Below are positions 1 through 7,894 of a stretch of 37,535 bases of DNA, one piece after another. Under the pieces are notes generated by a model. That model was not told the origin of the DNA and ran no database searches. It saw only the letters and a program-made list of their open reading frames with translations. The position numbers and the translations under genes were made by a program. How positions within the stretch are numbered: position 1 is the first letter of the stretch; every line of letters starts with the position of its first letter. The stretch comes from a virus, in IMG/VR virus record IMGVR_UViG_3300021961_000263, positions 1 through 37,535 of that record. One strand, written 5' to 3'.

Positions 1-139
1 ACGACAACGTGCGTATTGGAATTGACAAGGAACTCAGGCGAGAGCTAGGCGCGTTTGTGGTCCGAAACGATGGCAGAGTGGCGGCAGACGACGGAGAATA
101 CGACGATTTGGTCATGTCGACGGCAATCTTCGTATATGT
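1..139. repeat. Terminal overlap, left copy
   Basis: These 139 bases match 37397-37535 except at positions 11 and 13, where the left copy has g and g and the right copy has t and t. The two mismatches lie near the contig edge, so an assembly-end error is likelier than biology. The overlap sits inside the large terminase gene and joins its reading frame, which shows that the contig closes into a circle of 37,396 bp. Confidence 0.95.
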
Positions 140-305
140 TGCCGAACAGAACCTGCCAAAGGCCACATCTGAGCCTATTGATGAGGTAGACACGGTAACC
201 TTCAGCGTTAACCACATCTGGGAAGAGGCAGAGCAGGTGTGGAGGCGTCAGGAAGCAACGTCTCGTAGAGAGACGCGCGATTGGAGACGGTTGGCATGGC
301 GGTAG
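3..305 (+). CDS. terL: Terminase large subunit, C-terminal part (continues from the right end)
   Basis: This is the end of the gene that begins at 35995. Across the junction the full protein would be 568 aa. The segment carries the third metal-binding acid of the RNase H-like packaging nuclease in the motif YDDLVMSTAI, followed by a ~55-aa acidic and charged tail. Met at position 9 is only an internal GTG/ATG-type codon and not a real start. The stop overlaps the start of the portal gene by 10 bases, so the two are translationally coupled. Mismatches 11 and 13 change one codon (Arg here, Leu in the right copy); the right copy is probably correct because it is not at an extreme contig end relative to that codon. 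Confidence 0.93.
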   Translation, partial: DNVRIGIDKELRRELGAFVVRNDGRVAADDGEYDDLVMSTAIFVYVAEQNLPKATSEPIDEVDTVTFSVNHIWEEAEQVWRRQEATSRRETRDWRRLAWR

Positions 306-2161
306 AACTTGAGCCCTACACCCTGACGCAGAAGCAGAACCTTGTGCGCCACGCGGTCGGCGTAATGGACCAGCGCCACCAGCGTTGGCGTTTGCTTGAG
401 AGTATTTACCGAAGCGGAAAGTCTGACTCGTTCCGGCCCGAGGACGCGGGAACAATCAACGACCTGTTCCCGAGCCTCGACGGCCACTCTATTAACCTTA
501 TTCTTCCGCACATCAACATTATGATGGCCTCGGTTGTTTCCCGTGAGCCTCAGTTTCTTGTCACGCCAATTGCCGGTGGCCAGGAAGCTGAGAAGGGTGC
601 CGAGATTGCGCAGGCAATTGTCAATTACTTCTGGCGTCGACTGCGCGTTACCCGCGAGCTTCGCGATGCAACGGCGGACGCAATCAAGCTTGGCTCTGGC
701 TTTGTCAAGGTGGGCTGGACGCACCTTGAGCGCGAAGCGGAGAAGGATGAGCTTGCTTACATGGAGGAAGTTGCGGACGAGTACGAGCGCCGCCGCCTTG
801 ACTCCATGCTTCGGGATGAAGAGTTCAGCGACAACATTGAATACTTGAAGAAGTCTGTTCCGACTTCGTACATGCACGTTATCAAGTCCGAGCCTTTTGT
901 TTCTTACGTTTCTCCGTACGACATCTTCCTGCCTCAGAATGCTCGTCGTATGGAAGACACGCCTTGGATTGTCCAGCGCATCACGCTTCCTGTTGACGAA
1001 GTTCTGGCCAATCCCGAGTTCGACGTTGACGAGAACTCCATCGTCCGCGACGGGTTTGGGGTCAACCCTGGCGACGAGTACCAGGCGGAGTGGCGTCGTC
1101 AGGCAGACGAAGCGTACGGCGAGCACCAGAGCACCGAGGCGCTTGACACTGCAACGTACTGGGAGTTCTACGACATGCGCACGCGCGAGCTGTGCGTGTT
1201 CCAGCTTGAGTCCGCAGAGCCGATGTGGATGGGCGAGCTGCCATGGGCGCACCGCTACCCGCCGTTTGTCCACATTCGCAACTTTACTGCTACAGGTAAC
1301 GACTTCTGGGGATTTGGCGACATTGAGAACGTTGCCAACATCCAATCGCTGTTCAACGAGTTCCTGACGGAGCAGATTGAGAACGCGCGCCGGTCCGGCC
1401 AGAAGTACCTGGTCCGCAAGGACGCAATGACGGACGAGCTGATGGCGGCTCTTGAGTCGTCTGAGGCTGACGTGGTTGCCCCGGTCGACGTTCCGAACGG
1501 TGAGCCGCTTTCGGAGATTATTGTTCCGGTGTTCCGTCAGGCGCTTGCCGGCGACATTTATGGTGCTAAGGCTGAGCTTGAGAACTATATGCGCAGCGTT
1601 ATGGGCATCAACGACTTCCAGGCTGGTGGTCTTGGCGCGGACCGTATGTCCGCTACCGCCGCTGCGGTCGTGGAGGGTGTTGCGACGCTTCGCGCTCAAG
1701 ACAAGATTATGTCTATTGAGGATGCTGCTTCGCAGATTGGCAATCTCATGGTCCTGCTTTGCCAGGAGTACCTTGACGAGCCAACCGCCATTCGAATTTC
1801 TGGGGACGAGGACGCAGTCTGGGCCGAAATTTCCAAGTCTGACATCTTTGGCGAGCACGCCGTTGCCGTAGAGGGCGGTTCGCTCCGCTCGCTGAACCCT
1901 GCAACGCGAGAGCAGCAGGGAATCCGTCTTCTAAACGAGGTCGTGCCCATTCTGACGCAGTTTGGGTACGACCCACAACCTGCAATCCGCAACGCGCTTA
2001 GGGCTCTTGGTTACCGCCCTGACGAAATTCTCATTCTTGCGCCACAACCTGCACCATCTGTGGAAGGTTCAGCTGGCACTGACCCGATGAGCCAGATGGA
2101 GGCACTTGGTGGGCCACCCGCGGCCCAGCAGGCACAGTTTCAAGGAAACATAGGACTCTAG
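296..2161 (+). CDS. Portal protein
   Basis: This 621-aa protein would form the dodecameric ring at the capsid vertex through which DNA is packaged and ejected. It follows the terminase directly and precedes the scaffold and coat genes, the usual place for a portal. The central stretch GFGDIENVANIQSLFNEF and the following helix-rich EQIENARRSGQKYLV region are typical of portal crown and wing segments. The C-terminus is Pro/Gln/Ala rich. I chose ATG 296 with GGAG at 283-286; an in-frame TTG at 281 would add five residues but lies on the ribosome-binding site. Length and position are close to those of podovirus portals. Family identity rests on motif style and synteny. Confidence 0.88.
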   Translation: MAVELEPYTLTQKQNLVRHAVGVMDQRHQRWRLLESIYRSGKSDSFRPEDAGTINDLFPSLDGHSINLILPHINIMMASVVSREPQFLVTPIAGGQEAEKGAEIAQAIVNYFWRRLRVTRELRDATADAIKLGSGFVKVGWTHLEREAEKDELAYMEEVADEYERRRLDSMLRDEEFSDNIEYLKKSVPTSYMHVIKSEPFVSYVSPYDIFLPQNARRMEDTPWIVQRITLPVDEVLANPEFDVDENSIVRDGFGVNPGDEYQAEWRRQADEAYGEHQSTEALDTATYWEFYDMRTRELCVFQLESAEPMWMGELPWAHRYPPFVHIRNFTATGNDFWGFGDIENVANIQSLFNEFLTEQIENARRSGQKYLVRKDAMTDELMAALESSEADVVAPVDVPNGEPLSEIIVPVFRQALAGDIYGAKAELENYMRSVMGINDFQAGGLGADRMSATAAAVVEGVATLRAQDKIMSIEDAASQIGNLMVLLCQEYLDEPTAIRISGDEDAVWAEISKSDIFGEHAVAVEGGSLRSLNPATREQQGIRLLNEVVPILTQFGYDPQPAIRNALRALGYRPDEILILAPQPAPSVEGSAGTDPMSQMEALGGPPAAQQAQFQGNIGL

Positions 2162-2169
2162 GAGCCAAG

Positions 2170-2394
2170 ATGTCAGTTGACCCGATGATGCTTCCGCCTA
2201 CCGGCGGTAATGTTGATGCCATGGCGATGCAAGAAATGATGGGCGGCGACCCCGCGATGGGTGCCGGCGGTGAGGACGAGATGGTCCCCGTCATGGTCCC
2301 CGCGTGGACCGTCCCTGCCGTGGAGGAGCTGATTGACCTCCTGATGGCTTCCGAGGACGCCGAGATGGCCGGCGGTCCCGAGATGATGATGTAG
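2170..2394 (+). CDS. Methionine-rich acidic small protein, unknown function
   Basis: This 74-aa protein starts at ATG 2170 behind a clear AGGAG eight bases after the portal stop. Fifteen of the 74 residues are Met, including the last three. There is no Lys, Arg or His at all, while Asp and Glu are frequent. The composition is Gly/Pro-rich in the first half with one hydrophobic helix-like stretch (VEELIDLLMA) near residue 52. It lies between portal and scaffold and is closed by a strong terminator, so it is probably expressed late with the head genes. I do not recognise the family. A role in head assembly is inference from position only. Confidence 0.75.
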   Translation: MSVDPMMLPPTGGNVDAMAMQEMMGGDPAMGAGGEDEMVPVMVPAWTVPAVEELIDLLMASEDAEMAGGPEMMM

Positions 2395-2408
2395 CATCGC
2401 CAGGAATT

Positions 2409-2432
2409 AGCCCCGCTTCGGCGGGGCTTTTT
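2409..2432 (+). terminator. Intrinsic terminator after portal unit
   Basis: An 8-bp perfect stem (AGCCCCGC / GCGGGGCT) with a TTCG tetraloop is followed by a run of T. This is a classical rho-independent terminator closing the terminase-portal unit before the scaffold gene. Confidence 0.93.
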
Positions 2433-2450
2433 CTGTTATGTCCAACGATT

Positions 2451-2476
2451 GCCACAAATGTCTTTTATAGATGACC
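2451..2476 (+). promoter_or_regulatory. Candidate late element, copy E (before scaffold)
   Basis: GCCAC at 2451 is followed by TATAGAT at 2466 (10-nt gap). This is the loosest of six similar elements found upstream of late genes; the other five have a 9-nt gap. It lies between a terminator and the scaffold gene, where a new promoter is needed. Confidence 0.5.
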
Positions 2477-2544
2477 GAACAAGACCCATAGGAACCGTAA
2501 ATCGCGGCAATCTAAAGGGTCATTCGATGGAGTGAAACAGAATA

Positions 2545-3597
2545 ATGGCTACCGACATTCAGGAAGCGTTCGAGAAGTCAATCGCTGAGCTTGGATTCGA
2601 GTCCCTTCTCGACGACGTCTTGGTCAGTCCCGAGGCAGTCGAGGAACAAGAGCAGTCAGAGGAGCCTGAGACTGAGGCTACCGACGACGATGTCAGTGAG
2701 GATGATGTTGCGTCCGATGACGAGGCTCTGGAAGACGAGGTCGAAGAGAGCGATAACGATGAGGTAGACGCAGACGATGTGCCGTACGTTGAGGTCACTG
2801 AGGGTGCGAAGCTAAAGCTTCCCGATGGGACCGTCGTTGATGCTTCTCAGGCAGTTCTGCTCCAGGCGGATTACACCCGCAAGACGCAGGAGCTGTCCGA
2901 GCAGCGCAAGCAGCTTGAGGCCGATAAGGTTGAGGTCGAGCAGGCTGGTAGGCAATACGAGCAGGCATACGGTCAGATGCGAGAGTGGTACGAGGCTCGC
3001 GCAGCCCGACCGGCTGATTGGCTTGCGGAGATTGCTTCCCAGACTCAGGACCCCACCTCGACGGTTGCTCAGGCGCTTTACGCGATGTCCCAGCAGGGAC
3101 TGCTTGACCCCAAGTTCGTCGAGACTTTTGGAATCGACGCAGGAGAGGTTGCGCAGGTTGCAAAGGGTTCGCAGGTTGAGTCAGAGCTTGAGGAACTGAA
3201 GCGCTGGCGTTACGAGCAGGAGCAGGCAACCAGGCAGCGTCAGGAAGTTCAGAGCCGGGCAGTCGAGTACGAGCGTGAGTGGGAGCAGATTAAGGCTTCT
3301 AACAGTCTCGTGTTTGGGGACCGGATGTCTGAGATTGACGCGAAGAAGGAGCTTCTCCAGTTCGCTCTCCAGAGCAACATGACTCGTTCTCTTGTCGACG
3401 CTTATGACCTTATGACGGTTAGGAAGCCGAAGCCTGTTTCAAAGCAGCCTCAGCCCGATGCTGAGGTCACTGCTAAAAAGCGTGCTTCGCGAGCAGTCGC
3501 TACAAAGTCGGCAGGTGGCACACCCCCGAAGGTGAAGAAGAACCTCACCACTCGGGACGCCATCCTGGCGTCAATGCAGGAGATTGCCGGAGCCTAA
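2545..3597 (+). CDS. Capsid scaffolding protein
   Basis: This 350-aa protein would act as the internal template for procapsid assembly and then leave the head. The N-terminal third is extremely acidic (residues ~15-75 rich in Glu and Asp). The middle, ~110-155 and ~205-250, is Glu/Gln/Arg-rich heptad-like sequence expected to form coiled coils. The C-terminal ~60 residues are basic (KPKPVSKQ, KKRASRA, PPKVKKN), the usual coat-binding end of scaffolds. It sits between portal and coat, the standard scaffold position. ATG 2545 has GGAG 12 bases upstream. No protease signature was seen, so processing is not implied. Confidence 0.87.
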   Translation: MATDIQEAFEKSIAELGFESLLDDVLVSPEAVEEQEQSEEPETEATDDDVSEDDVASDDEALEDEVEESDNDEVDADDVPYVEVTEGAKLKLPDGTVVDASQAVLLQADYTRKTQELSEQRKQLEADKVEVEQAGRQYEQAYGQMREWYEARAARPADWLAEIASQTQDPTSTVAQALYAMSQQGLLDPKFVETFGIDAGEVAQVAKGSQVESELEELKRWRYEQEQATRQRQEVQSRAVEYEREWEQIKASNSLVFGDRMSEIDAKKELLQFALQSNMTRSLVDAYDLMTVRKPKPVSKQPQPDAEVTAKKRASRAVATKSAGGTPPKVKKNLTTRDAILASMQEIAGA

Positions 3598-3613
3598 ACC
3601 CGGAGAGTGACAA

Positions 3614-4606
3614 ATGGCACTTGGAGCAGCAGCTTATACTGAGCTCGTGGCCTCAACCCTTGAAAAGATTGAGCCGCAGCTTATTGACCAGATTTTCACC
3701 AAGCACCCGACGCTTGACATGTTCAAGCAGTACGCGAAGTCGTACACGGGTCGTTCGCTGGTTCTGAACATCGAGGCCGCTGAGGACGACAACACCGTTG
3801 TCACCGACGCGTCCGGAACGTTCGCGACCACCGTTTCGCCCGAAATCATTGGTGCAGCCGAGTTCAACTGGTCCAGCCCGTACGTCTCGAAGATTCGTGT
3901 CCAGTGGGCCGACCTTCAGAAGAACTCGGGTAAGGAAGCCATCGTTGACCGGCTGACCGCCCACATCGAGAACGTCAAGAAGTCGCACGCGAAGCGTATC
4001 GTCACCGGCATCCACAAGGCTGCTGCGTCGGTCGGCGCTGGCGAGTTCAACTCTCTCGACCAGATTGTCGGCACGTCCGCCGACACGGCGACCGTTGGTG
4101 GCATCACCGCGGCCGACGCTACCCACTACTGGAACGCTACGCGTCTCACCATTCCGGTCTCTACGGAGGTTGGCGGTCAGACGATTCGCAAGGCTTTCCG
4201 CACCATGCGCAACGAGCTGATGGTTAGCACCAGCAACGACGCGCAGGTCACGCACATCATCGCGGGCCGCAAGGTCTTCGAGGAGTACGAGGACAGCTTT
4301 GACGACAAGGTCCGTTACCTCGTCACCACTGGTGACGCTGGGCAGGGCCAGTTCCGCATCATCATGGACGGGGACATCGAGGTTCGCCTTGACCCCGACT
4401 GCCCTGAGGACCGCGCCTACTTCCTGGACGTGAACTCGTGGCGCTTCGGTTACCTCAACGGTAACTTCATGAAGGTGCAGCCGGCGCAGACCATCGTCGG
4501 GACCCTGGACTTCGTGACCCCGGTCGCGTCGGTCCTGTCCGTCGGTGTTAACAGCCGTCGCAGCAACGGCCTGCTTATCCGCACGGGTGGCGTTTACGCT
4601 CCGTGA
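3614..4606 (+). CDS. Major capsid protein (HK97-fold type)
   Basis: This 330-aa protein has the size and position of a coat protein: directly after the scaffold, before the adaptor, and followed by a strong terminator. Features typical of HK97-fold coats of this class are an N-terminal helix with LVASTLEKIEP, the stretch FNSLDQIVG followed by TVGGITAADATHYW, and a C-terminal segment (GYLNGNFMKVQPAQTIVGTLDF) ending in a beta-rich region with Arg-rich SRRSNG. It contains no Cys in the core regions and its codon use is the most GC-rich of the window (many GTC and ATC codons), as expected for the most highly expressed gene. GAGAG precedes the ATG at 3614. Confidence 0.9.
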   Translation: MALGAAAYTELVASTLEKIEPQLIDQIFTKHPTLDMFKQYAKSYTGRSLVLNIEAAEDDNTVVTDASGTFATTVSPEIIGAAEFNWSSPYVSKIRVQWADLQKNSGKEAIVDRLTAHIENVKKSHAKRIVTGIHKAAASVGAGEFNSLDQIVGTSADTATVGGITAADATHYWNATRLTIPVSTEVGGQTIRKAFRTMRNELMVSTSNDAQVTHIIAGRKVFEEYEDSFDDKVRYLVTTGDAGQGQFRIIMDGDIEVRLDPDCPEDRAYFLDVNSWRFGYLNGNFMKVQPAQTIVGTLDFVTPVASVLSVGVNSRRSNGLLIRTGGVYAP

Positions 4607-4613
4607 TTTTAGC

Positions 4614-4666
4614 TAGCCATTAGGCTTGGGGGTCGGGGAAAACCCCGGCCCCCTTGCCTTTGGCTA
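4614..4666 (+). terminator. Long terminator hairpin after coat gene
   Basis: The core is an 11-bp stem, 4628-4638 with 4643-4653, one G-T wobble, AAAA loop. It is extended outward by AGGC/GCCT and TAGCCA/TGGCTA, giving about 21 base pairs with two small bulges. The T tract is weak (TTGCCTTT). It probably ends or reduces coat transcription and may also protect the 3' end of the abundant coat mRNA. Confidence 0.85.
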
Positions 4667-4670
4667 AAAT

Positions 4671-4697
4671 GGGCCACAATCCACACTAGAGGTGGAG
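4671..4697 (+). promoter_or_regulatory. Candidate late element, copy A (before adaptor)
   Basis: GGGCCAC, a 9-nt gap, then TAGAGGTGG. It starts five bases after the coat terminator and 50 bases before the adaptor start, where a promoter would be expected. Confidence 0.6.
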
Positions 4698-4726
4698 CGT
4701 AATAGGGCTATCGTGCGAGGTGATTT

Positions 4727-5374
4727 GTGAATCTTTCGGCGCTAAGAGACCGTGCGCGGGCTCTTTCTGGCATTCGCCTTCAAACGCTTCGCTCTGATGA
4801 GCAAGTCGATGTAGTTATTAACGAGGCCTACCAGGAAGTCATTAACCTTTCCCAGTGGCCATTCCTGCGTGCTTCTCAGCAGATTGCGGTTACCTCTGGA
4901 GTCAATAGTTTTGAGACTCCAAGTGGATATTCTGAAATTACGTCAATTTCATATACGAACGATGGTGGGGACAGCATCCGCCTTCAGTCTACGACTGTCG
5001 ACGAGATTGACCGACTCCGCGATGAGGACGGCCCTGAGCCGTTCCTTTACGCCCGAGTCACGGACCGAGAGTTTGTTATATGGCCTACGCCGAACATCAA
5101 TCTGACGCTCCAGATTCGGGGCAAGCAGACGGTTACAACTCTGTCGGCTGATTCCGACGAGCCGGTCTTCGACGACCAGTTCCATCCTATGCTTGCTTAC
5201 CGCGCAGCCTCCCGCATGCTTGCCGAGGAGGGCGATGACTCTGGGCGCGCTGAGTTTTATCAACAGGAGGCAAATACTTTCTTTGCCCGTATGCAGCAGT
5301 TTTATACTCGCACCCCGGATGCTTCCTTCTTTGTGATGGGCGGGCGTCGCAGGCGGCTTGCTGATGGCTATTGA
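4727..5374 (+). CDS. Head-tail adaptor / connector protein
   Basis: This 215-aa protein begins with a GTG at 4727 preceded by GAGGTGA. The N-terminal region is helical (NLSALRDRARAL, VDVVINEAYQEVINLSQWPFLR). It is followed by beta-rich sequence with PSGY and DREFVIWPTP, then a long helix ending in FFARMQQFYTR. This helix - beta insertion - helix plan and the place right after the coat gene match podovirus adaptors (T7 gp11 / P22 gp4-like), which bind the portal ring and carry the nozzle. The family is inferred from architecture and order. Confidence 0.78.
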   Translation: MNLSALRDRARALSGIRLQTLRSDEQVDVVINEAYQEVINLSQWPFLRASQQIAVTSGVNSFETPSGYSEITSISYTNDGGDSIRLQSTTVDEIDRLRDEDGPEPFLYARVTDREFVIWPTPNINLTLQIRGKQTVTTLSADSDEPVFDDQFHPMLAYRAASRMLAEEGDDSGRAEFYQQEANTFFARMQQFYTRTPDASFFVMGGRRRRLADGY

Positions 5375-5543
5375 GCAACGAGTTCTTGCTGACTTCAGCG
5401 GCGGCGAGATTGCGCTGAGGTCTGCGGTTGAGGCGGCTGAGAACCAGTGGCTTCTTCTTGAGGGATTTGTTCTTGACAACAATCGTCGTCTACGGTCCCA
5501 GTGGGCGGGAGCAACCTGGCCGGTTAACCTTGGTGGCGGCTAA
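5364..5543 (+). CDS. Small tail protein, possible N-terminal piece of a split nozzle
   Basis: This 59-aa protein starts at ATG 5364, 11 bases before the adaptor stop. Its stop TAA shares a base with the ATG of the next gene. The sequence contains FSGGE near residue 12 and LDNNRRLRSQW near residue 37, resembling the start of nozzle proteins, which normally open with a short strand and a loop carrying small residues and Arg. Combined with the next gene, the product would be ~530 aa. I cannot tell whether the two chains assemble together or whether a frameshift error separates them. An upstream in-frame TTG at 5358 is possible. Confidence 0.65.
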   Translation: MAIEQRVLADFSGGEIALRSAVEAAENQWLLLEGFVLDNNRRLRSQWAGATWPVNLGGG

Positions 5544-6958
5544 TGTCTTTTAACATTGAAGACTTCGGGATTGTTTCAAACCACATCCTTGCCGTTTCTG
5601 ACGAGCTTGGAACCGCTGGTTGGTACATTGCCGAAATGCCGGACGACTTGACAGCGCCTACTTGGCAGCTGCTGAGCACGCCTGACACTAACGGCCAGCT
5701 TCGTATTATTGGGCAAATGGCTTATCAGGTCGACGATGCCGGCGACGTGTTCTGGGTCGATGCGCTTCTTTGCAATTCGTCAACTATTCTTGCCGTAAAC
5801 CCATTTATTGTTTACATTGACCCACGAACAAATACTCCTACCGTTAAGTCTTGGACAGATAGTTACCCGAACGCAGAGGGGGGAACGTCTAACTCAATGC
5901 CCCACGCAGGTCGATGCACCATGTGGGGAGACTTCCTTGTTCTTGGGGACATCAATTGGAAGGCAGACCCAGACCTTGCTTTTAATTCAGGCAATCAGTC
6001 TCGTTACGGTCACGGTCTTTGGTTTTCAATTCCGGGCAAGACTGACACCTGGGACCCGATTGACACTGTCTTTACTGGGCAGAAGGGCGGAGAGAACGTT
6101 ATTCAAGGGATGTTCCCGCTTGAGCCTGGTCTGCTGACTGTCACCAACACCCTTGTAACTCTGCTCCAGGGCTCTCCCGACGACTTTATCTACCGAGAGC
6201 TGCGAGAAGGAATCAGCAACTGCGGTCGCAACGGGGTCGCAAAGTGGGCCACTAAGGGTGGGATTGTTTTTGGCAACGACGTTGGCGACGTTTGGTTCAC
6301 CAACGGCGAGTCGTTCCAGCGCCTTGATGAAGCAATTGAAATTAATTCCTTCCAGTCTATTGCAGCATACGGCGAATATCTTTTTGTCTCAGAAACTACG
6401 GGAACCAAAATCTTTAGGCTTTACGAAGAGGGCGGTGGCTGGACCAGGCTTACTGGCGTCTCTGGTTTCTCTAAGATGCAGACTACGAGCAGGTTTCTTA
6501 TCGGGATTGAAGCAAGAGATGCTGGTGGTTCGTTTCTTCTTGACGACGCAACCTACGGCCTTCTTGATTCCGAATATCTGCTTTGGTTCCAGGACAGGCG
6601 GCTAACTGCGTTTGATTTTGAAAGCGCAAACCGCGGAATCTTTAACGAAAAGAAGCTGCGTTCTACTATCCGCTCTCGTCCCCTGCCTGGGCTTGGGCAC
6701 GAGGTCCGATTCTGGCATCGGTTCGGGGTCAGGGCGAAGGGCACGGGTGCCGTCGTAAAGGCAATTTCCCGTCCGTCCTCGGACGCAAATGAGCGTGGTT
6801 ACGACACCCGCCTGCGCGGCGATGTGCGCCGCAGGTTTGATTATGTCTTTGATGCGCACGGCCCGTCCCTTGAGGCAACGTTTGATGTCGAGTTCGATGG
6901 CGACGTTTCTGTCGAGCACATGACAGTCTGGGAGCACGGTGGAAGACTCGACAAGTAA
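5543..6958 (+). CDS. Tail nozzle-like / beta-propeller tail protein
   Basis: This 471-aa protein is almost wholly beta-rich, with repeated blocks of the type hydrophobic strand - Gly - Asp - Trp (GDFLVLGDINW, GIVFGNDVGDVWF, GEYLFVSETTGTKIF, GGWTRLTG) that suggest a beta-propeller. T7-type nozzle proteins (tail tubular protein B) have such a fold and the same place after the adaptor. It begins at ATG 5543 inside the TAATG junction and so depends on translation of the 59-aa gene. It shares 20 bases with the next gene. The assignment to the nozzle is inference from order and composition; a minor tail protein is the alternative. Confidence 0.68.
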   Translation: MSFNIEDFGIVSNHILAVSDELGTAGWYIAEMPDDLTAPTWQLLSTPDTNGQLRIIGQMAYQVDDAGDVFWVDALLCNSSTILAVNPFIVYIDPRTNTPTVKSWTDSYPNAEGGTSNSMPHAGRCTMWGDFLVLGDINWKADPDLAFNSGNQSRYGHGLWFSIPGKTDTWDPIDTVFTGQKGGENVIQGMFPLEPGLLTVTNTLVTLLQGSPDDFIYRELREGISNCGRNGVAKWATKGGIVFGNDVGDVWFTNGESFQRLDEAIEINSFQSIAAYGEYLFVSETTGTKIFRLYEEGGGWTRLTGVSGFSKMQTTSRFLIGIEARDAGGSFLLDDATYGLLDSEYLLWFQDRRLTAFDFESANRGIFNEKKLRSTIRSRPLPGLGHEVRFWHRFGVRAKGTGAVVKAISRPSSDANERGYDTRLRGDVRRRFDYVFDAHGPSLEATFDVEFDGDVSVEHMTVWEHGGRLDK

Positions 6959-7505
6959 GCCGCTAAGTAGGACTTACGGCATCCCGGCTTCCCGCTCAGG
7001 TTCTGTAAAGAACAATGAGTCGGAAATTCTTTTGCTGAAGAAGCGTATCCGCATTCTTGAAGAGCGCTTTCAAGGGTACGTTTACACCGAGACCGCCGCA
7101 ACCATTGACATCATCAACACGTCCGAATGGGTAGACCTGCCCTACACGGGCACGCTGGACGACACGAGCGTCGGGCTAGAAGCGCTGACCGGGAAATTGG
7201 GGCTAAAGAATATTTCCTCGAAAAATTATCTAGTTCGCGTACAGGCCACCTTCGACGGGGTGAGCCTTGGCCCGAACGAGGAAATGGCTCTCCGTCTGGT
7301 CTTGAATGGTACGAAGATTAACGGGGCCGAATGTCACGCAACGGGTACGGCGAACGGGGTGATTGCGAAGTTGAATTCGTACGCGCTCGTGTGGATGGAG
7401 CCGAACGACGAGATTTGGATGCAGGCCGCAAACTTTACGAACAGCGGGGATATTGACTTTGAACGTGGCAAGATGGTTATTTACCGCCTTGCGGGGGTCA
7501 ACTAG
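6939..7505 (+). CDS. Trimeric tail protein with coiled coil and jelly-roll-like tip
   Basis: This 188-aa protein starts at GTG 6939 inside the end of the previous gene, with GGAG at 6931-6934. Residues ~25-47 (SEILLLKKRIRILEERFQ) form a short heptad stretch. The remainder is beta-rich, ending with VWMEPNDEIWMQAANFTNSG and a final strand, which resembles C1q/TNF-like head domains (the pattern L..GDEI.L.A.N). Such short coiled coil plus jelly roll proteins form trimers at phage tail tips. Receptor binding or appendage attachment is an inference; no exact family is recognised. Confidence 0.6.
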   Translation: MEDSTSKPLSRTYGIPASRSGSVKNNESEILLLKKRIRILEERFQGYVYTETAATIDIINTSEWVDLPYTGTLDDTSVGLEALTGKLGLKNISSKNYLVRVQATFDGVSLGPNEEMALRLVLNGTKINGAECHATGTANGVIAKLNSYALVWMEPNDEIWMQAANFTNSGDIDFERGKMVIYRLAGVN

Positions 7506-7540
7506 GCCACGGCCCGCCATATGGGTAGAGGAATAAGGAG
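7504..7540 (+). promoter_or_regulatory. Candidate late element, copy B, plus ribosome-binding site
   Basis: AGGCCAC at 7504 is followed after 9 nt by TATGGGTAG at 7520. AAGGAG at 7535-7540 is the ribosome-binding site that selects GTG 7547 over TTG 7541. Confidence 0.62.
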
Positions 7541-7546
7541 TTGCCC

Positions 7547-7894
7547 GTGAGTACGTTTGCTGACTATTCTGCCGCCGTCTACGACGTGCGCATGACTCAG
7601 GGCGACACCTTTTCTGAGGAAGTTCTTATGGAGGATGGCGACGGGGACGCTATCGACTTGACCGGGTACACGTTCCGGTCCCAGCTGCGCCGCACTACTG
7701 ACGGCACCGTAATAGCTGAGTTCGCTATGTCTACGAACCTGGCCACTTCTACCGTTACCCGGACTTTAAGCGCAGCAACCACCGCTGGCCTTAGCGGAAC
7801 TTACGTCCACGATTTCCAGTGGACCGACCCGTCTGCCAGGGTCCGAACCCTGTTCTCGGGCGAGTTTGAGATTGAGCTTGAGGTCACGCGGTGA
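7547..7894 (+). CDS. BppU-N-terminal-like / Ig-like baseplate or fibre attachment protein
   Basis: This 115-aa protein has the pattern MTQGDTF - [21 protein letters not shown] - [11 protein letters not shown] - [15 protein letters not shown]. The DLTG and Y-x-x-D-x-Q-W-T-D signatures and the closing VTR are typical of the small beta-sandwich seen at the N-terminus of BppU-like baseplate proteins and in many phage appendage genes. I chose GTG 7547 because AAGGAG lies six bases before it. Its GTGA overlap with the collagen-like gene suggests that the two are made together, perhaps to attach the fibre to the tail. Confidence 0.66.
   Translation: MSTFADYSAAVYDVRMTQGDTFSEEVLMEDGDGDAIDLTGYTFRSQLRRTTDGTVIAEFAMSTNLATSTVTRTLSAATTAGLSGTYVHDFQWTDPSARVRTLFSGEFEIELEVTR

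Noticed and set aside
248-1858. 536-aa minus-strand frame opposite the portal gene
   Set aside because: It mirrors the portal codons, is Leu/Arg/Val-rich as expected of an antisense shadow, and has no ribosome-binding site or family motif.
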